Of a stretch of 64,000 nucleotides of DNA, positions 46,264-57,500 are shown one piece after another. How positions within the stretch are numbered: position 1 is the stretch's first letter; the number at the start of each line of letters is the position of its first letter. This DNA comes from Cervus elaphus (taxonomy: Eukaryota > Chordata > Mammalia > Artiodactyla > Cervidae): assembly GCF_910594005.1 (NCBI RefSeq), contig NC_057819.1, forward strand, positions 127,631,669-127,695,668. Direction: 5' to 3'. The notes beneath the pieces were generated by a model that was not told the DNA's origin, did no database searches, and worked only from the letters and a program-made list of their open reading frames with translations. A program made the translations under genes and the position numbers.

Positions 46264-48327
46264 CTGCCTCACACCACTAGACCATTCAGGTATAACTTAA
46301 ATCAAATCCCTTAGAATTATACAATGGAAGTGAGAAATAGACTTAAAGGACTAGATCTGATAGAGTGCCTGATGAACTATGGACGGAGGTTCATGACATT
46401 GTACAGGAGACAGGGATCAAGACCTTCCCCAAGAAAAAGAAATGCAAAAAAGCAAAATGGCTGTCCGAGGAGGCCTTACAAATAGCTGTGAAAAGAAGAG
46501 AAGCGAAAAGCAAAGGAGAAGTGGAACGATATACCCATTTGAATGCAGAGTTCCAAAGAATAGCAAGGAGAGATAAGAAAGCTTTCCTCAGTAATCAATG
46601 CAAAGAAATAGAGGAAAACAACAGAATGGGTAAGACTAGAGATCTCTTCAAGAAAATTAGAGATACCAAAGGAACATTTCATACAAACATGGGCTCAATA
46701 AAGGACAGAAATGGCATGGACCTAACAGAAGCAGAAGATATTAAGAAGAGGTGGCAAGAATACACAGAAGAACTATACAAAAAAGATCTTCAAGACCCAG
46801 ATAATCACGATGGTGTGATCACTCACCTAGAGCCAGACATCCTGGAATGTGAAGTCAAGTGGGCCTTAGGAAGCATCACTGCAAACAAAGCTAGTGGAGG
46901 TGAGGGAATTCCAGTTGAGCTATTTCAAATCCTAAAAGATGATGCTGTGAAAGTGCTGTACTCAATATGCCAACAAATTTGGAAAACTCGGCAGTGGCCA
47001 CAGGACTGGAACACAGTTTTCATTCCAATGCCAAAGAATGCTCAAACTACTGCACAATTGCACTCATCTCACACGCTAGTAAAGTAATGCTCAAAATTCT
47101 CCAAGCCAGGCTTCAGGAATACATGAACCGTGAACTTCCAGATGTTCAAGCTAGTTTTCGAAAAGGCACAGGAGCCAGAGATCAAATTGACAACATCCGT
47201 TGGATCATCAAAAAAACAAGAGTTCCAGAAAAAACATCTATTTTGCTTTATTGACTATGCCAGTCTTTGACTATGTGGATCACCACAAACTGTGGAAAAT
47301 TCTGAAAGAGATGGGAATACCAGACCACCTGACCTGCCTCTTGAGAAACCTGTATGCAGGTCAGGAAGCAACAGTTAGAACTGGACATGGGACAACAAAC
47401 TGGTTCCAAGTAGGAAAAGGAGTACGTCAAGGCTGTATATTGTCACCTTGCTTATTTAACTTATATGCAGAGTACATCATGAGAAACGCTGGGCTGGAGG
47501 AAGCACAAGCTGGAATCAAGATTGCCGGGAGAAATGCAAATATGCAAATGATACCACCCTTATGGCAGAAAGTGAAGAAGAACTAAAGAGCCTCTTGATG
47601 AAAGTGAGAAGAGAGTGAAAAACTTGGCTTAAAGCTCAAACATTCAGAAAACGAAGATCATGGCATCCGGTCCCATCATTTCATGGCAAATAGATGGGGA
47701 AACAGTGACTGATTTTTTTTTGGTGGGGGGGGGGCTCCAAAATCACTGCAAATGGTGATTGCAGCCATGAAATTAAAAGATGCTTACTCCTTGGAAGGAA
47801 AGTTATGACCAACCTAGACAGCATATTAAAAAGCAGAGACATTACTTTGCCAACAAAGGTCCATCTCGTCAAGGCTATGGTTTTTCCAGTAGTCATGTAT
47901 GGATGTGAGAGTTGGAATATAAAGAAAGCTGAGCGCCGAAGAATTGATGCTTTTGGACTGTGGTGTTGGAGAAGACTCTTGAGGGTCCCCTTGGACTGCA
48001 AGGAGATCCAACCAGTCCATCCTGAAGGAAATCAGTCCTGAGTGTTCATTGGAAGGTCTGATGCTGAAGCGGAAGCTCCAATACTTTGGCCACCTGATGC
48101 GAAGTGCTCACTCATTTGAAAACACCGTGATGCTGGGGAAGATTGATGGCAGGAGGAGAAGGGGATGACAGAGGATGAGATGGCTGGATGGCATCACTGC
48201 CTCAGTGGAGATGAGTTTGGGTAAACTCCGGGAGTTGGTGAAGGACAGGGAGGCCTGGCGTGCTGTGGTCCATGGAGTCACGAAGAATTGGACACAACTC
48301 AGCAACTGAACTGAACTGCCTCACACC
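46264..48327 (+). mobile_element. BovB LINE, 5'-truncated, with target-site duplication
   Basis: About 2.04 kb of BovB on the + strand. It encodes pieces of the reverse transcriptase in shifting frames: 46365-47087 (TVFIPMPKN region), 46967-47254 (ISHASKVMLKILQARLQ) and 47200-47586 (QGCILSPCLFNLYAEYI). The frames are broken by shifts and stops, so it is dead. It ends in the repeated tail aactgaactgaactg. A perfect 12-base direct repeat ctgcctcacacc flanks it at 46264-46275 and 48316-48327. Confidence 0.93.
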
Positions 48328-48649
48328 CACCTCTCTGCACATCTGGAACCAACCTCCCACCTGGGTGGAGCTTCCGCAAGCACTCATGTTACCCAGGAGG
48401 GCCACTCAAGCCCGGATGTCTGGTTTGAGCAAGGAGTTGAAAGTGCCTTGGCCTTTGCCAAGGAAACAGCTGTCCCAAAGCAACACAAGCAAATGGGTAA
48501 CGTTGGTTACATGTGACTCATAAAACTGGTGTCTTTGAAAGTCTGTACGCTCTGCTTCCCCACCACCAGTACTGAGCAAGACAAAGGGCAATCAGGTTCA
48601 GAGGGCTCCTTTCACCTACCAAAAGTAGATAACGATCGATGGATCGTTG
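48328..48649. other. Intergenic, no gene seen
   Basis: Short open frames only, none with recognisable similarity. May be part of the old L1 that follows. Confidence 0.4.
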
Positions 48650-48965
48650 CATTGATAACGACATACCATTGCCAGCAACATACCTGGGTTATTTCACAAA
48701 ACATGATGGTGAGTGAAGAAACCAGTCATGAAAGAGTTATAGAGTCACTGTCTGATGCTATTTATATAAAAGACAAAAAGAGGAAACTGAGCTAAGTTGG
48801 TTATAGGGTGGTGCCTGGGTTGGGGGTGGGAGGTTGGTCGTGACTAGGAGGGTCACAAGGAAACCTCCGTGGATGATACTGTTCAGTTTGTGAAGGTTTA
48901 CTGGGTTGTACTCCTATGACTTGTGTTATTCTGTATGCATTTTATAATAAATGACATAGAGAAAG
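48650..48965 (+). mobile_element. Old L1 3' UTR-like fragment
   Basis: Ends in attttataataaatgacata after a G-rich stretch (ggttgggggtgggaggttgg), in the style of L1M 3' ends. Assignment is by general pattern only. Confidence 0.4.
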
Positions 48966-49080
48966 AGGTCACTGTTTTGTCCTGGACTAATAATGATGAT
49001 AATAATAAAAATAATAAAAAAATAGCTAACACTTCAGGGGTTACTGTATGACAAATACTGTTCTATATACTTAATACGAG

Positions 49081-49318
49081 TTCACTTAACTCTTTATTGC
49101 TGTTTAGTCACTAAGTCGTGTCCGACTGTTTGCAACCCTATGGATTGTAGCCCACCAGGCTCCTCTGTCCATGGGGTTTCCCAGGCAAGAATACTGGAGT
49201 GGGTTGCCATTTCCTTCTCCAAGGGATCTTCTCTACCCAGTGATTGAACCCAAGTCTCCTGCATTGGCGGGTGGGTTCCTAACCACTGAGCCCCCAGGGA
49301 AGCCTTCACTTAACTCTT
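49081..49318 (-). mobile_element. Bov-tA-type SINE with target-site duplication
   Basis: Antisense SINE 49095-49304 flanked by perfect 14-base repeats ttcacttaactctt at 49081-49094 and 49305-49318. Confidence 0.94.
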
Positions 49319-49610
49319 AGGAGCACTCTAAGAGATGGGTGCCATAAGGATTCCCATTTCATGGATGATAAGACTGAGGCACACAGCTGCATGTCAGAAC
49401 TGGGATGCCCACTCAGTCTGGCTCCCAAGGCCTGACAGGAGAGCTACCAGCTATACATGGAACTTCAATTTGTCCAGCCCGTTACAATGTGTCCTGTGAG
49501 CACTGGAGCAGAAGGAGAGCTCCATACTCCCATCTCCAGGCTCTAGCCTTCTCCTGGGCCCATCTCTCCCTCCTGGTGATCCAGGTCTGTGCTTGTGTCT
49601 CACTCAGCTG

Positions 49611-49813
49611 GGACTTCCCTGATGGCTCAGACGATAAAGAATCTGCCTACAGTGCAGGAAAGCCCTGGGTCAGGAAGATTCCCTGGAGAAGGGCATGACA
49701 GCCCTGGCAACCCACTCCAGTATTCTTGCCTGGAGAATTCCATGGACAGGGAGGCTGGCGGGCCACAGTCCCTGGGGTCACAAAATGTTGGACACAACTG
49801 AGCGACCAACACA
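49611..49813 (+). mobile_element. Bov-tA-type SINE
   Basis: ggacttccctgatggctcag to ggacacaactgagcgaccaa. cagctggga occurs at both ends, a probable short target-site duplication. Confidence 0.9.
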
Positions 49814-49894
49814 CAGCTGGGATGGCAAGGCTGCTTCTGATCCCTTGAGCCTCAGCTCCCTTCCCAAGCTTCGTTTCATCCAAACCTCCCCAAA

Positions 49895-50010
49895 CCTTAG
49901 GAAGGGGATATGGTCTCATTTCATAGATGGGTAGTGGCTCAGAGAGGGTAAGTGGCTTAAGGACATGCAGGCAGTAAGTGAGGAATTGGGGACCCAATTC
50001 GAGGGCCCCA
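49895..50010 (-). mobile_element. MIR remnant
   Basis: tcatagatgggtagtggctc then gtggcttaaggacatgcagg is antisense MIR order. It is intergenic. Confidence 0.55.
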
Positions 50011-50369
50011 CCATGCTGCTCCATGGCACTTCTGCTGGGATTGGCTTCGGAACCAGACAGGCTTGGTCTCCCCGTGCCCCCCACCTCCTGGCTGTGTGGT
50101 TTCCAGCAGCCTCCAGGGAAGTCCTCAGACAAACCAGGGGAGAGGGGCGCCACCCTCTGCCTCCTCTTCCCACCCGTCCTTCTTCCGCTTTGCTCACAAG
50201 GGCTGTGACCACCTCCTCCATCTGTGTGAGTCCTCTTCTGACTCCACACACACTCCCTCCCTCCTCTCCTGGCCTCATCCACCTCACAATAAGCTTCACC
50301 TCCTTTGTTTGGGTCTTAACTGGGAGCCTGGTCCTGTGGGATGTTCCAGATTCTCATTGAATCCTTACC

Positions 50370-50500
50370 GTCCTCTGAGGTCCACCCTATTATTACAGCC
50401 CATTTTAAAGATAAGTAAACAAAGGTGCAGAAGTGAGGTCAGATAACCTCTAAGGTCACACAGCCGGTCACAGGCAAAGCCAGTGATAAAGGGTAGGATT
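50370..50500 (-). mobile_element. MIR remnant
   Basis: cccattttaaagataagtaa then aaggtcacacagccggtcac is antisense MIR. It is intergenic. Confidence 0.65.
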
Positions 50501-51342
50501 GGCCCGACTTTCAAACGTAGGATGCCGAAGGCCCTCAGATGTAAGTCTCCAGACCAACTGTCTCCAAGGCCCTTGGAATTGGCCGTGACCCTCCCGCTCA
50601 CACACCCTGTCCTCTGGCAGCCTCCCTGGCCAACTCACCCTCTCGGTGCCTGCTTTGCCGCTCTCACCCCCTCTTCCTGGACACCCCACTCCTCCACCGG
50701 GATTAATCCCCTTTCTAGAACACACCAAGTGTTTCTGTGTGTGCATACCTAGCCACACGAATGTTATGTGTGCTTATGTTCCCAATATGAAAATGTTTTC
50801 TTCTGAACTGAAAAGTCGAACCACCAACATAAGCTCACTCTTCGAAGCACAAAGTACTTAAGGCCGAGCTCATCCTTAATGGGGACGGGGTCAATCCATT
50901 TTCAAACTTTTCAGAGATCTCTAGGTATTTTTAGGTCAACTTGCTGTTGACTTCCTGTTCGAGCTGATTAACTGGATCACTGCTGCAGCCACAAAGCCCC
51001 TCTGAGCCATGGAAGTGTTGGCTCTGCCATTTTCTCCTGATTTATTGGTCTTTGCATTAGTAGTAGTGTCTCCAATTCTTAGTTACTTGGCGGGAAACTT
51101 CATGTTGCTTGTCCATTTGTGTGAGTTAGTTAACATGGAAGACCCCCTAAACTGGCCAGTCACAAAAGCATGCCCTCTCCCTAGGCGGGGGAGGGGCCGC
51201 CCAGCTCCCCAGGTGTGATGTTCCCACTCCTTCCTTGACACCCACTTTTGGTGCAGGATCCTGACCCACAGACTGAAGATCCCGGTGCCAACCCAAGTTT
51301 GAAAGAGCAAAGCTTAACTTGTGATAAAAGATAAAGACTTCT
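50501..51342. other. Intergenic, no gene seen
   Basis: Unique-looking sequence between a MIR and a CHR-type SINE. The 50490-50760 open frames lack recognisable similarity and splice context. Confidence 0.4.
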
Positions 51343-51490
51343 TGGACTTCCCTGTGGTTCAGTGGCTAAGACTGCGCTCTCAATGCAGGGGGTCCAGGTT
51401 TGATTCTTGGTCGGGGAACTAGAGCCCACAGGCCACAACTAACAGTTCGCGTGACACAGGTGAAGATCTCACATGCTGACCCAAGAAAAA
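51343..51490 (+). mobile_element. CHR/ART-type SINE
   Basis: ggacttccctgtggttcagt to an A-rich tail; ataaagac is repeated on both sides. Confidence 0.82.
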
Positions 51491-51729
51491 AGGATAAAGA
51501 CATCCTGTGCATCAAACTCTCAAGATGTTTTCCCTGATCCTAACAGGGTCAGCACCATCATTAATACCTTAAATACACGGACGCATAGAAACCTCGCAAC
51601 AGATCACAAGGGAATACTATTATCACCCTATCTGCCAGGAGAAACTGATGCAGAGCAGGTAAGTAATTTGTCCAAGTGTGACTTGCTGGGGTTGAAGCTA
51701 CAGTGGTGTCTAGAAGAATAACTCTAGAA

Positions 51730-51974
51730 CTCACGTCCATGAGTTGGTGATGCCATCCAACCATCTCATCCTCTGTCCCCCTCTTCTCCTGCCCTCAATC
51801 TTTCCCAGCATCAGGGTCTTTTCTAATGAATCAGTTCTTCACTTCAGGTGGCCAAAGTACTGGAGCTTCAGCTTCAGCATCAGCCTTTCCAATGAATATT
51901 CAGGGTTGATTTCCTTTAGGATTGACTGGCTTAATCTCCTTGCTATCCAAGAGACTCTCAAGAGTCTTCTCCAA
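51730..51974 (-). mobile_element. BovB 3' fragment, left part, split by an L1
   Basis: Antisense BovB 3' sequence, clearly alignable with the copy at 47900-48230 of this window (for example gatgccatccaaccatctca). It continues at 52744 after the L1 insertion. Confidence 0.88.
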
Positions 51975-52758
51975 AAGGGAACCCTCTTACACTGTTGGTG
52001 GGAATGCAAACTAGTACAGCCACTATGGAAAACAGTGTGGAGATTTCTTAAAAAACTGGAAATAGAACTGCCATATGACCCAGCAATCCCACTTCTGGGC
52101 ATACACACAGAGGAAACCAGATCTGAAAGAGACGTGTGCACCCCAATGTTCATCTCAGCACTGTTTATAATAGCCAGGACATGGAAGCAACCTAGATGCC
52201 CATCAGCAGATGAATGGATAAGGAAGCTGTGGTACATATACACGATGGAATATTACTCAGCCGTTAAAAAGAATTCATTTGAATCAGTTCTAATGATATG
52301 GATGAAACTGGAGCCCATTATATTATATGGAGTGAAGTAAGCCAGAGAGATAAAGATCAATACAGCATACTAACACATATATATGGAATTTAGAAAGATG
52401 GTAATGATAACCCTATACGCAAAACAGAAAAAGAGACACAGATGTACAGAACAGACTTTTGGACTCTGTGGGAGAAGGCGAGGGTGGGATGTTTCGAGAG
52501 AACAGCATGTATATTATCTATAGGGAAACAGATCACCAGCCCAGGTGGGATGCATGAGACAAGTGCTCGGGCCTGGTGCACTGGGAAGACCCAGAGGAAT
52601 CGGGTGGAGAGGGAGGTGGGAGGGGGGATCGGGATGGGGAACACATGTAACTCCATGGCTGATTCATGTCAATGTATGACAAAACCCACTGCAATGTTGT
52701 GAAGTAATTAGCCTCCAACTAATAAAAATAAATGAAAAAAAAAAAGAGTCTTCTCCAA
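51960..52758 (+). mobile_element. Young L1 3' end inserted in BovB, with target-site duplication
   Basis: Bases 51975-52743 are a 5'-truncated L1: the end of ORF2 (CWWECKLVQPLWKTVWRFLK, YTMEYYSAVKKN), a 3' UTR and a poly(A) tail. A perfect 15-base duplication aagagtcttctccaa lies at 51960-51974 and 52744-52758. Removing the element restores the BovB fragment exactly. Confidence 0.93.
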
Positions 52759-52795
52759 CACCACAATTCAAAAGCATCAATTCTTCCAGCTGGGT
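52744..52795 (-). mobile_element. BovB 3' fragment, right part
   Basis: caacaccacaattcaaaagc and the following bases continue the antisense BovB fragment interrupted at 51974. The element ends within the next 40 bases. Confidence 0.8.
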
Positions 52796-53195
52796 AAGCC
52801 CCTACCATTCCTCCAAGGAGAAACAAGGGAGCTTGAGTGGTCCAAGTTCCCAAATTCAGAGCGCGTCTTTAGTGGGCAGGTACAGAGGGTGCGCCCCGGG
52901 GTGTCTGTCCTAGAACCTGGAACTCAGCTCCCGCTCTGTTCCCCGTGCTGATCGCTATCCTTCCAATAGGCCCTCTCACAACTCAGGCGAGGGGGTCCCC
53001 TGTGACCCAGGGCAGTGCCCTTGCCCCCATGAGGCTCCCGGGGTTCCCTGACTGGCCCCGGCATTTTCACTCACTTCCTGCCAACCACCCTTGGCTCCTC
53101 ACTCATTCCACAGTGAGGAGACCATTTCCTTGCGTGCTGCTGTGCCTCCCTGGCCCCCAGCCAACTCCTGGTCACCTCTCCTGCCACAGTTTATG
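52796..53195. other. Intergenic, no gene seen
   Basis: GC-richer unique-looking sequence. Nothing conserved was recognised on either strand. Confidence 0.4.
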
Positions 53196-53303
53196 CCTTT
53201 TTTTTGGCTACCCCACAAAATGTGGGATCTTAGTTCCTTGACCAGGGATCAAATCTGTGTCCCTTGCATTGGAAACTCAGAGTCTTAACCAGGGAGGTCC
53301 CTC
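53196..53303 (-). mobile_element. CHR/ART-type SINE, truncated
   Basis: T-run, then caaaatgtgggatcttagtt and aaccagggaggtccc, the antisense CHR head. Confidence 0.82.
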
Positions 53304-53483
53304 TAGTCACAGCTTAATGTCACCTCCCCAGGCACATTTCTCCCAGGCCCCCGGATTTCCCTCATCTTACCACTTCCTGCACTTGTAAGGACCGTGAGCC
53401 CCACAAAGGCAGGGGCCACTTTGTCTTGGCCACCTCTGAACCTCAAGCACCAAGCATAGAGTAGGTGCTCCATGAAGACGGGT

Positions 53484-53705
53484 GGGGAACTTCATGGTGT
53501 CCAGTGGTTAAGAATCCGCCTGCCAGTGCTGGAAGACATGGGTTCGATCCTGGGTCCGGCAACTAAGCCTGTGCAGCACAACCACCGAGCCACACTCTAG
53601 AGCCTGCGCTCTGCAACTAGAGAAAGCCCATGCACAGCAACAAAGAGCTGTGTGCCTCAACCAACACCCAGCACAGCCAAAAATAGTTTAATTAAAAAAA
53701 AAAAG
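53484..53705 (+). mobile_element. CHR/ART-type SINE
   Basis: ggggaacttcatggtgtcca to cccagcacagccaaaaatag and an A-run. Confidence 0.85.
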
Positions 53706-53964
53706 ATACCAGGTGCGTAAAGATGTAGCCCAAGAAGAATCAAGTCCCTGGCTTGTCAAGACCTTAACCTTCAGGCACTGACCCCACCTCGGTGGCACCC
53801 CAGAGTCCTTCCCCGAAGTCCAGGAGAAGCCGTGAGGTCAGCATCCTGTGAGTACCTTCCCCTCCTAACAGCAGGTAAAGGCTGGCCAGGGGCGGCCAGG
53901 GCCCCCCTGTGGCCCCCCACCCAGGGATCAGTCAGACAGACTCAACTCGGTTAAATGGTTATCA

Positions 53965-53970
53965 TTTATT
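53965..53970 (-). terminator. LLGL2: LLGL2 distal poly(A) signal
   Basis: AATAAA on the minus strand (gggAATAAATgata), about 560 bases after the stop codon. No further hexamer follows before the SINE at 53705, so this is probably the main 3' end. Confidence 0.65.
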
Positions 53971-54213
53971 CCCAAAGAGAGAAGGCACGTGGTGTTCAGA
54001 CACAAGCATGTACAGTTCATGTATCTGATTCCAAATAGCTGAAAAGAACCGATAGATTCTCCTGAGCACCAGCCTGGTCCAGGGGACAGACCCCAGAGGG
54101 CAAAGGCAAGGAACCAGCTAACCATTGTTTCTATTTACATGGAAAATCTCTGCACAAGTTAAAAAAAAAAAATTAAAATCTTTGGACCAGCCTGGTGAAG
54201 AGGTAATAAGGTG

Positions 54214-54219
54214 TTTATT
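54214..54219 (-). terminator. LLGL2: LLGL2 proximal poly(A) signal
   Basis: AATAAA on the minus strand, in the context ttttTAATAAAcacc, about 310 bases after the stop codon. Confidence 0.6.
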
Positions 54220-54525
54220 AAAAACTTTTTCACCCGGAGGCAATTAACATTTATAATTTAAAACCCAACCCACTACAAAAGGGGAAGGGGGGAAGGGGGG
54301 TTCAAAACTGTGCAACATTGACAAAAGGACCAGGAGAGTCAGAGCCCCGGGAGGGACAGCCCTGGGCCGTGGGGCCCTCCTCTCCCAGGGCCAGGAGCAG
54401 CAGCAGGCTGGACCCTGGGTGCCCCCAGCCCCTGCACGGCCCGTGCTGGGCTTCTCCAGGTGGGCGGGCCCCGCGGAGGAGCCCTCAGTAGTGTGATCAC
54501 TGTGCAGGCTGCACACGCCTCCCGT

Positions 54526-57500
54526 TCACTCCGCTGCGGGAGAGAGAGAGACAGGAACTCCAGAGTGTGAGCCCAGACACGGAGGCTTCCCGGCAAGCGG
54601 GGGCACGTGTTAGGGCCGGGATGAGCCCAGGGTCCAGGGGAGCGGGGACGGGGCCTCCTCCTCCTCCCACCCCCACCAAGCCCGCAGCAGCGCCCAGAGC
54701 CCCTACCTCCCCCGTTGCTGAGGCTGTACCCCACGGCCACGCGCTGAGAACGCCAATCGCCACAGCTCCTGTGTGGGCAAAGTCGGGGCTGTCACTGTCC
54801 ACGGGACTCCGGACGAGGACCCTCATGCCCACAGCTCTCTTGGCACCTGGGCCCAGCGAGCCGGACAGTGACTCACCCTCGGTCTCCCTCCAGCGTGCTC
54901 TGGATCTCCTTCAGAACCCCTGCAGGGCAGAGGCAGGGAGCGGAGGCCTGGTGAGGTCGGTGGAGGTGGGCCTCTCCCCCACTTCTATCGACCCAGTAAA
55001 CCAGCCTTCCCTCTTCCGGAAACCAGCCCGCGTCTCCACCCTAGCCTTCCAAGTACCCCCCACCCCACCCCGAGCTTCCCTCCTGCCAGCCCCCCAACTC
55101 CTGCCCCGACTCACTCTCGTCATTGAGCAGAGCGTGCTCCATCACAAGGCCTGACCTCCGCTCTGAAAGGCAGGGGCCAAGCCACGTGAGCCGTGGGCCC
55201 TCTGCTGCCCTGGCCCCCTCTCTGTGGGGGTGGGGGTGCTGGAGCCCAGGACCGCAAGGGAAGCTGTGACCCCCGGCCTGAACGCCTCCTGACCACCTGG
55301 GCTCCCCGACCCTCCCCAGCTGCCCTTGTTGCACCTCTGCCCCCACACACCCCCGGCCCCAGAGAGTCCCGTCTTACCCTCTCCATCACTCTGGCTGCCT
55401 GAGTTCCTGTGGGGAGGAGACCGTAAGGATCGGAGGCTACGGGGCTGGGAAAGGGTGGGTGGGGTGCTGGCTGAGTTTCGGGGGAAAGGGACTCTGAGCA
55501 GCCCCAGAGCGGGCACCCCAGGGAAGGCAGGGTGAGGAGCGGCTGGAGCAAAGGGCACCTGCCCTTCCACCCACCTGGCTCAGCCCAAGGACTTCTCGGG
55601 GCCTGACCTGTTGCGCGGGCGGCTGCGGTTCTTTGATTCTGCTGAATCCACGAGACATCGGGGCTCAACCAGCCACTTGGTGGAAAGAGAGAAGCGCTCA
55701 AACTCAGAGGGTGAGATCAGGTAGAAACCTGGCGGTGGGGTGGAGAAGGCTGGCAGGTGAGGGCAGCCCGAGCTGGCCCTGTGGTTGCCAACAGCACTGC
55801 ACTACCCACCCCTGATCCCCACCTTGGGGGCCATTAGGGACCAGAGCCTCCGAAAGTTCTCTGCCTGAGGAGCCTGGCTTTGGCTGAAATACCCCACGCT
55901 GTCCTTCCCAGCAGCACCCGCGATGCAGTGGGAGCCCCAAACCCGGCCCAGGCGGGCAGAGGCTCCGCCGAGCCCGCCCCCCGCACACCTTGGCCGTATT
56001 TGGTGAAGACGCATGAGGCGATGCCGCTGACGTCCTCCCGGCGGATGCAGCTGTACCGCACCTGGGGCTTGAGCAGGGGCAGCGAGACCACCTGGACGTC
56101 ACCCAGGTTGGTAAGGACGGCCAAGTGATGCTCCCCGTAGTCCTCGGCTCGACAGCTGCCGAAGCGGGCCGCGCTGACCCGCCGCACCCGTGAGCCCTCC
56201 AGGGCGGTCAGCTTCAGCTTCAGCCGGGCACTGACCTTGGGTAGTGTGAACACCTAGGGCGCAGGGCAGCCGGTCACGCTGGCGGCCGGACCGGGGGCAG
56301 TGCTTCATCCAACCCAGCGAGGCCTTCTCGCGTCCCTGCCCGGTGCCGCTGCTGGGCGTGGCCCTCTGCCGCCTGCCCAGCTTCCTGGAGAAGCGCGAGA
56401 AGCCCCAGTGCTCCCGCGCTCGGCGCTCAGACATGTGGTTACTGCACTTGCACTGCGAGGATGCCAGGGTCTCTTAGTTCCCTGTCTGCATCTTCTGTCC
56501 CTTCCAGACACAAGTCCTGCTTCAGTGTTCCTACCACTGACCCTGGGGACTCCACCAAGACCCCCTCTTCTCTCCGCTGCCTCTGCAGCCCTCACACAAC
56601 TACAAACACAACTTTAAGGGGGTCCCAGCGGTTGTCCTTCGTGGAGGGATCCCTGGGGGCCCCGCCTTCTCCCGTAAGGCACCTTGAACTGCTCCTCTGA
56701 TACGACAAGCAGCTGGTGGCTCCCCTGCATGTCTGGGCTCTTTGACAGGTCGTGGGCCACTTCCAGGGGCTCGGGAAGGGGCACGCTGTGTCCGTCCAGC
56801 ACCAGGATGCCCACGACAGGTGCTCGGTGCATCAGCTGGATCTCCTTGGCTGCGGGACGGAGGGAGGTGGCGGGGATGGAGGTGAGGTTGGAGATGCCAC
56901 CCTGCCCCCAGCCTAGGCAGACAAGCGCCCTCCCCCTGCCCAGCACTCACCCTGCTCCGCCCGCACTGGCTCATCCATTCTCCGCTCGGCAGGGGGCACG
57001 CGCAGGGCAAAGGCGTAGACGGTACCGCCGTTGGTGCCAGCCCACAGCGAGGGGCAGTGGCGGGAACCTACCAGGAGGCCGAGGTTTACATTTAACCCCT
57101 GACTCTGGGGCTCAAGGGGAACCAGGAGACCTGGCTCACTACCTGTGTGACTCCAAGGTCAAGGCAGTGACCTTCACACCTCTCACTTTCTTTCTCTGTG
57201 AAATGGAGCTGCTGTGGGCCCTGCCTACGTCCTGCTATAGACAGGAAGGGCCTGCAAGCCTCCCTGACAACCACGGGCCCCATGCGGATGATCCCAAGCC
57301 CAGGATGGCTCAGCCCTCAAGATTACAGCAGCAAGCAGCCCTCGGCCCACCCTTACCCTGGCAGGAGAAGAGACACAGTCAGACAGCTCCAGAGGGCCTC
57401 CTGGGTACCAGCAGGCATGTGGCATGTCCCAACGCATGCAAACCACTCTAGGAGGAAGCCATGCCCCCATCTTACAGGGGGAGAAGCAAGACCCAGAAAG

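Larger units (their letters stand above)
53945..54525 (-). other. LLGL2: LLGL2 3' UTR with two poly(A) signals
   Basis: The region after the stop contains TTTATT (AATAAA on minus) at 54214-54219 and again at 53965-53970. These predict 3' UTRs of about 330 and 580 nt. It also holds A-rich and purine-rich stretches. It marks the right edge of the intergenic block. Confidence 0.75.
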
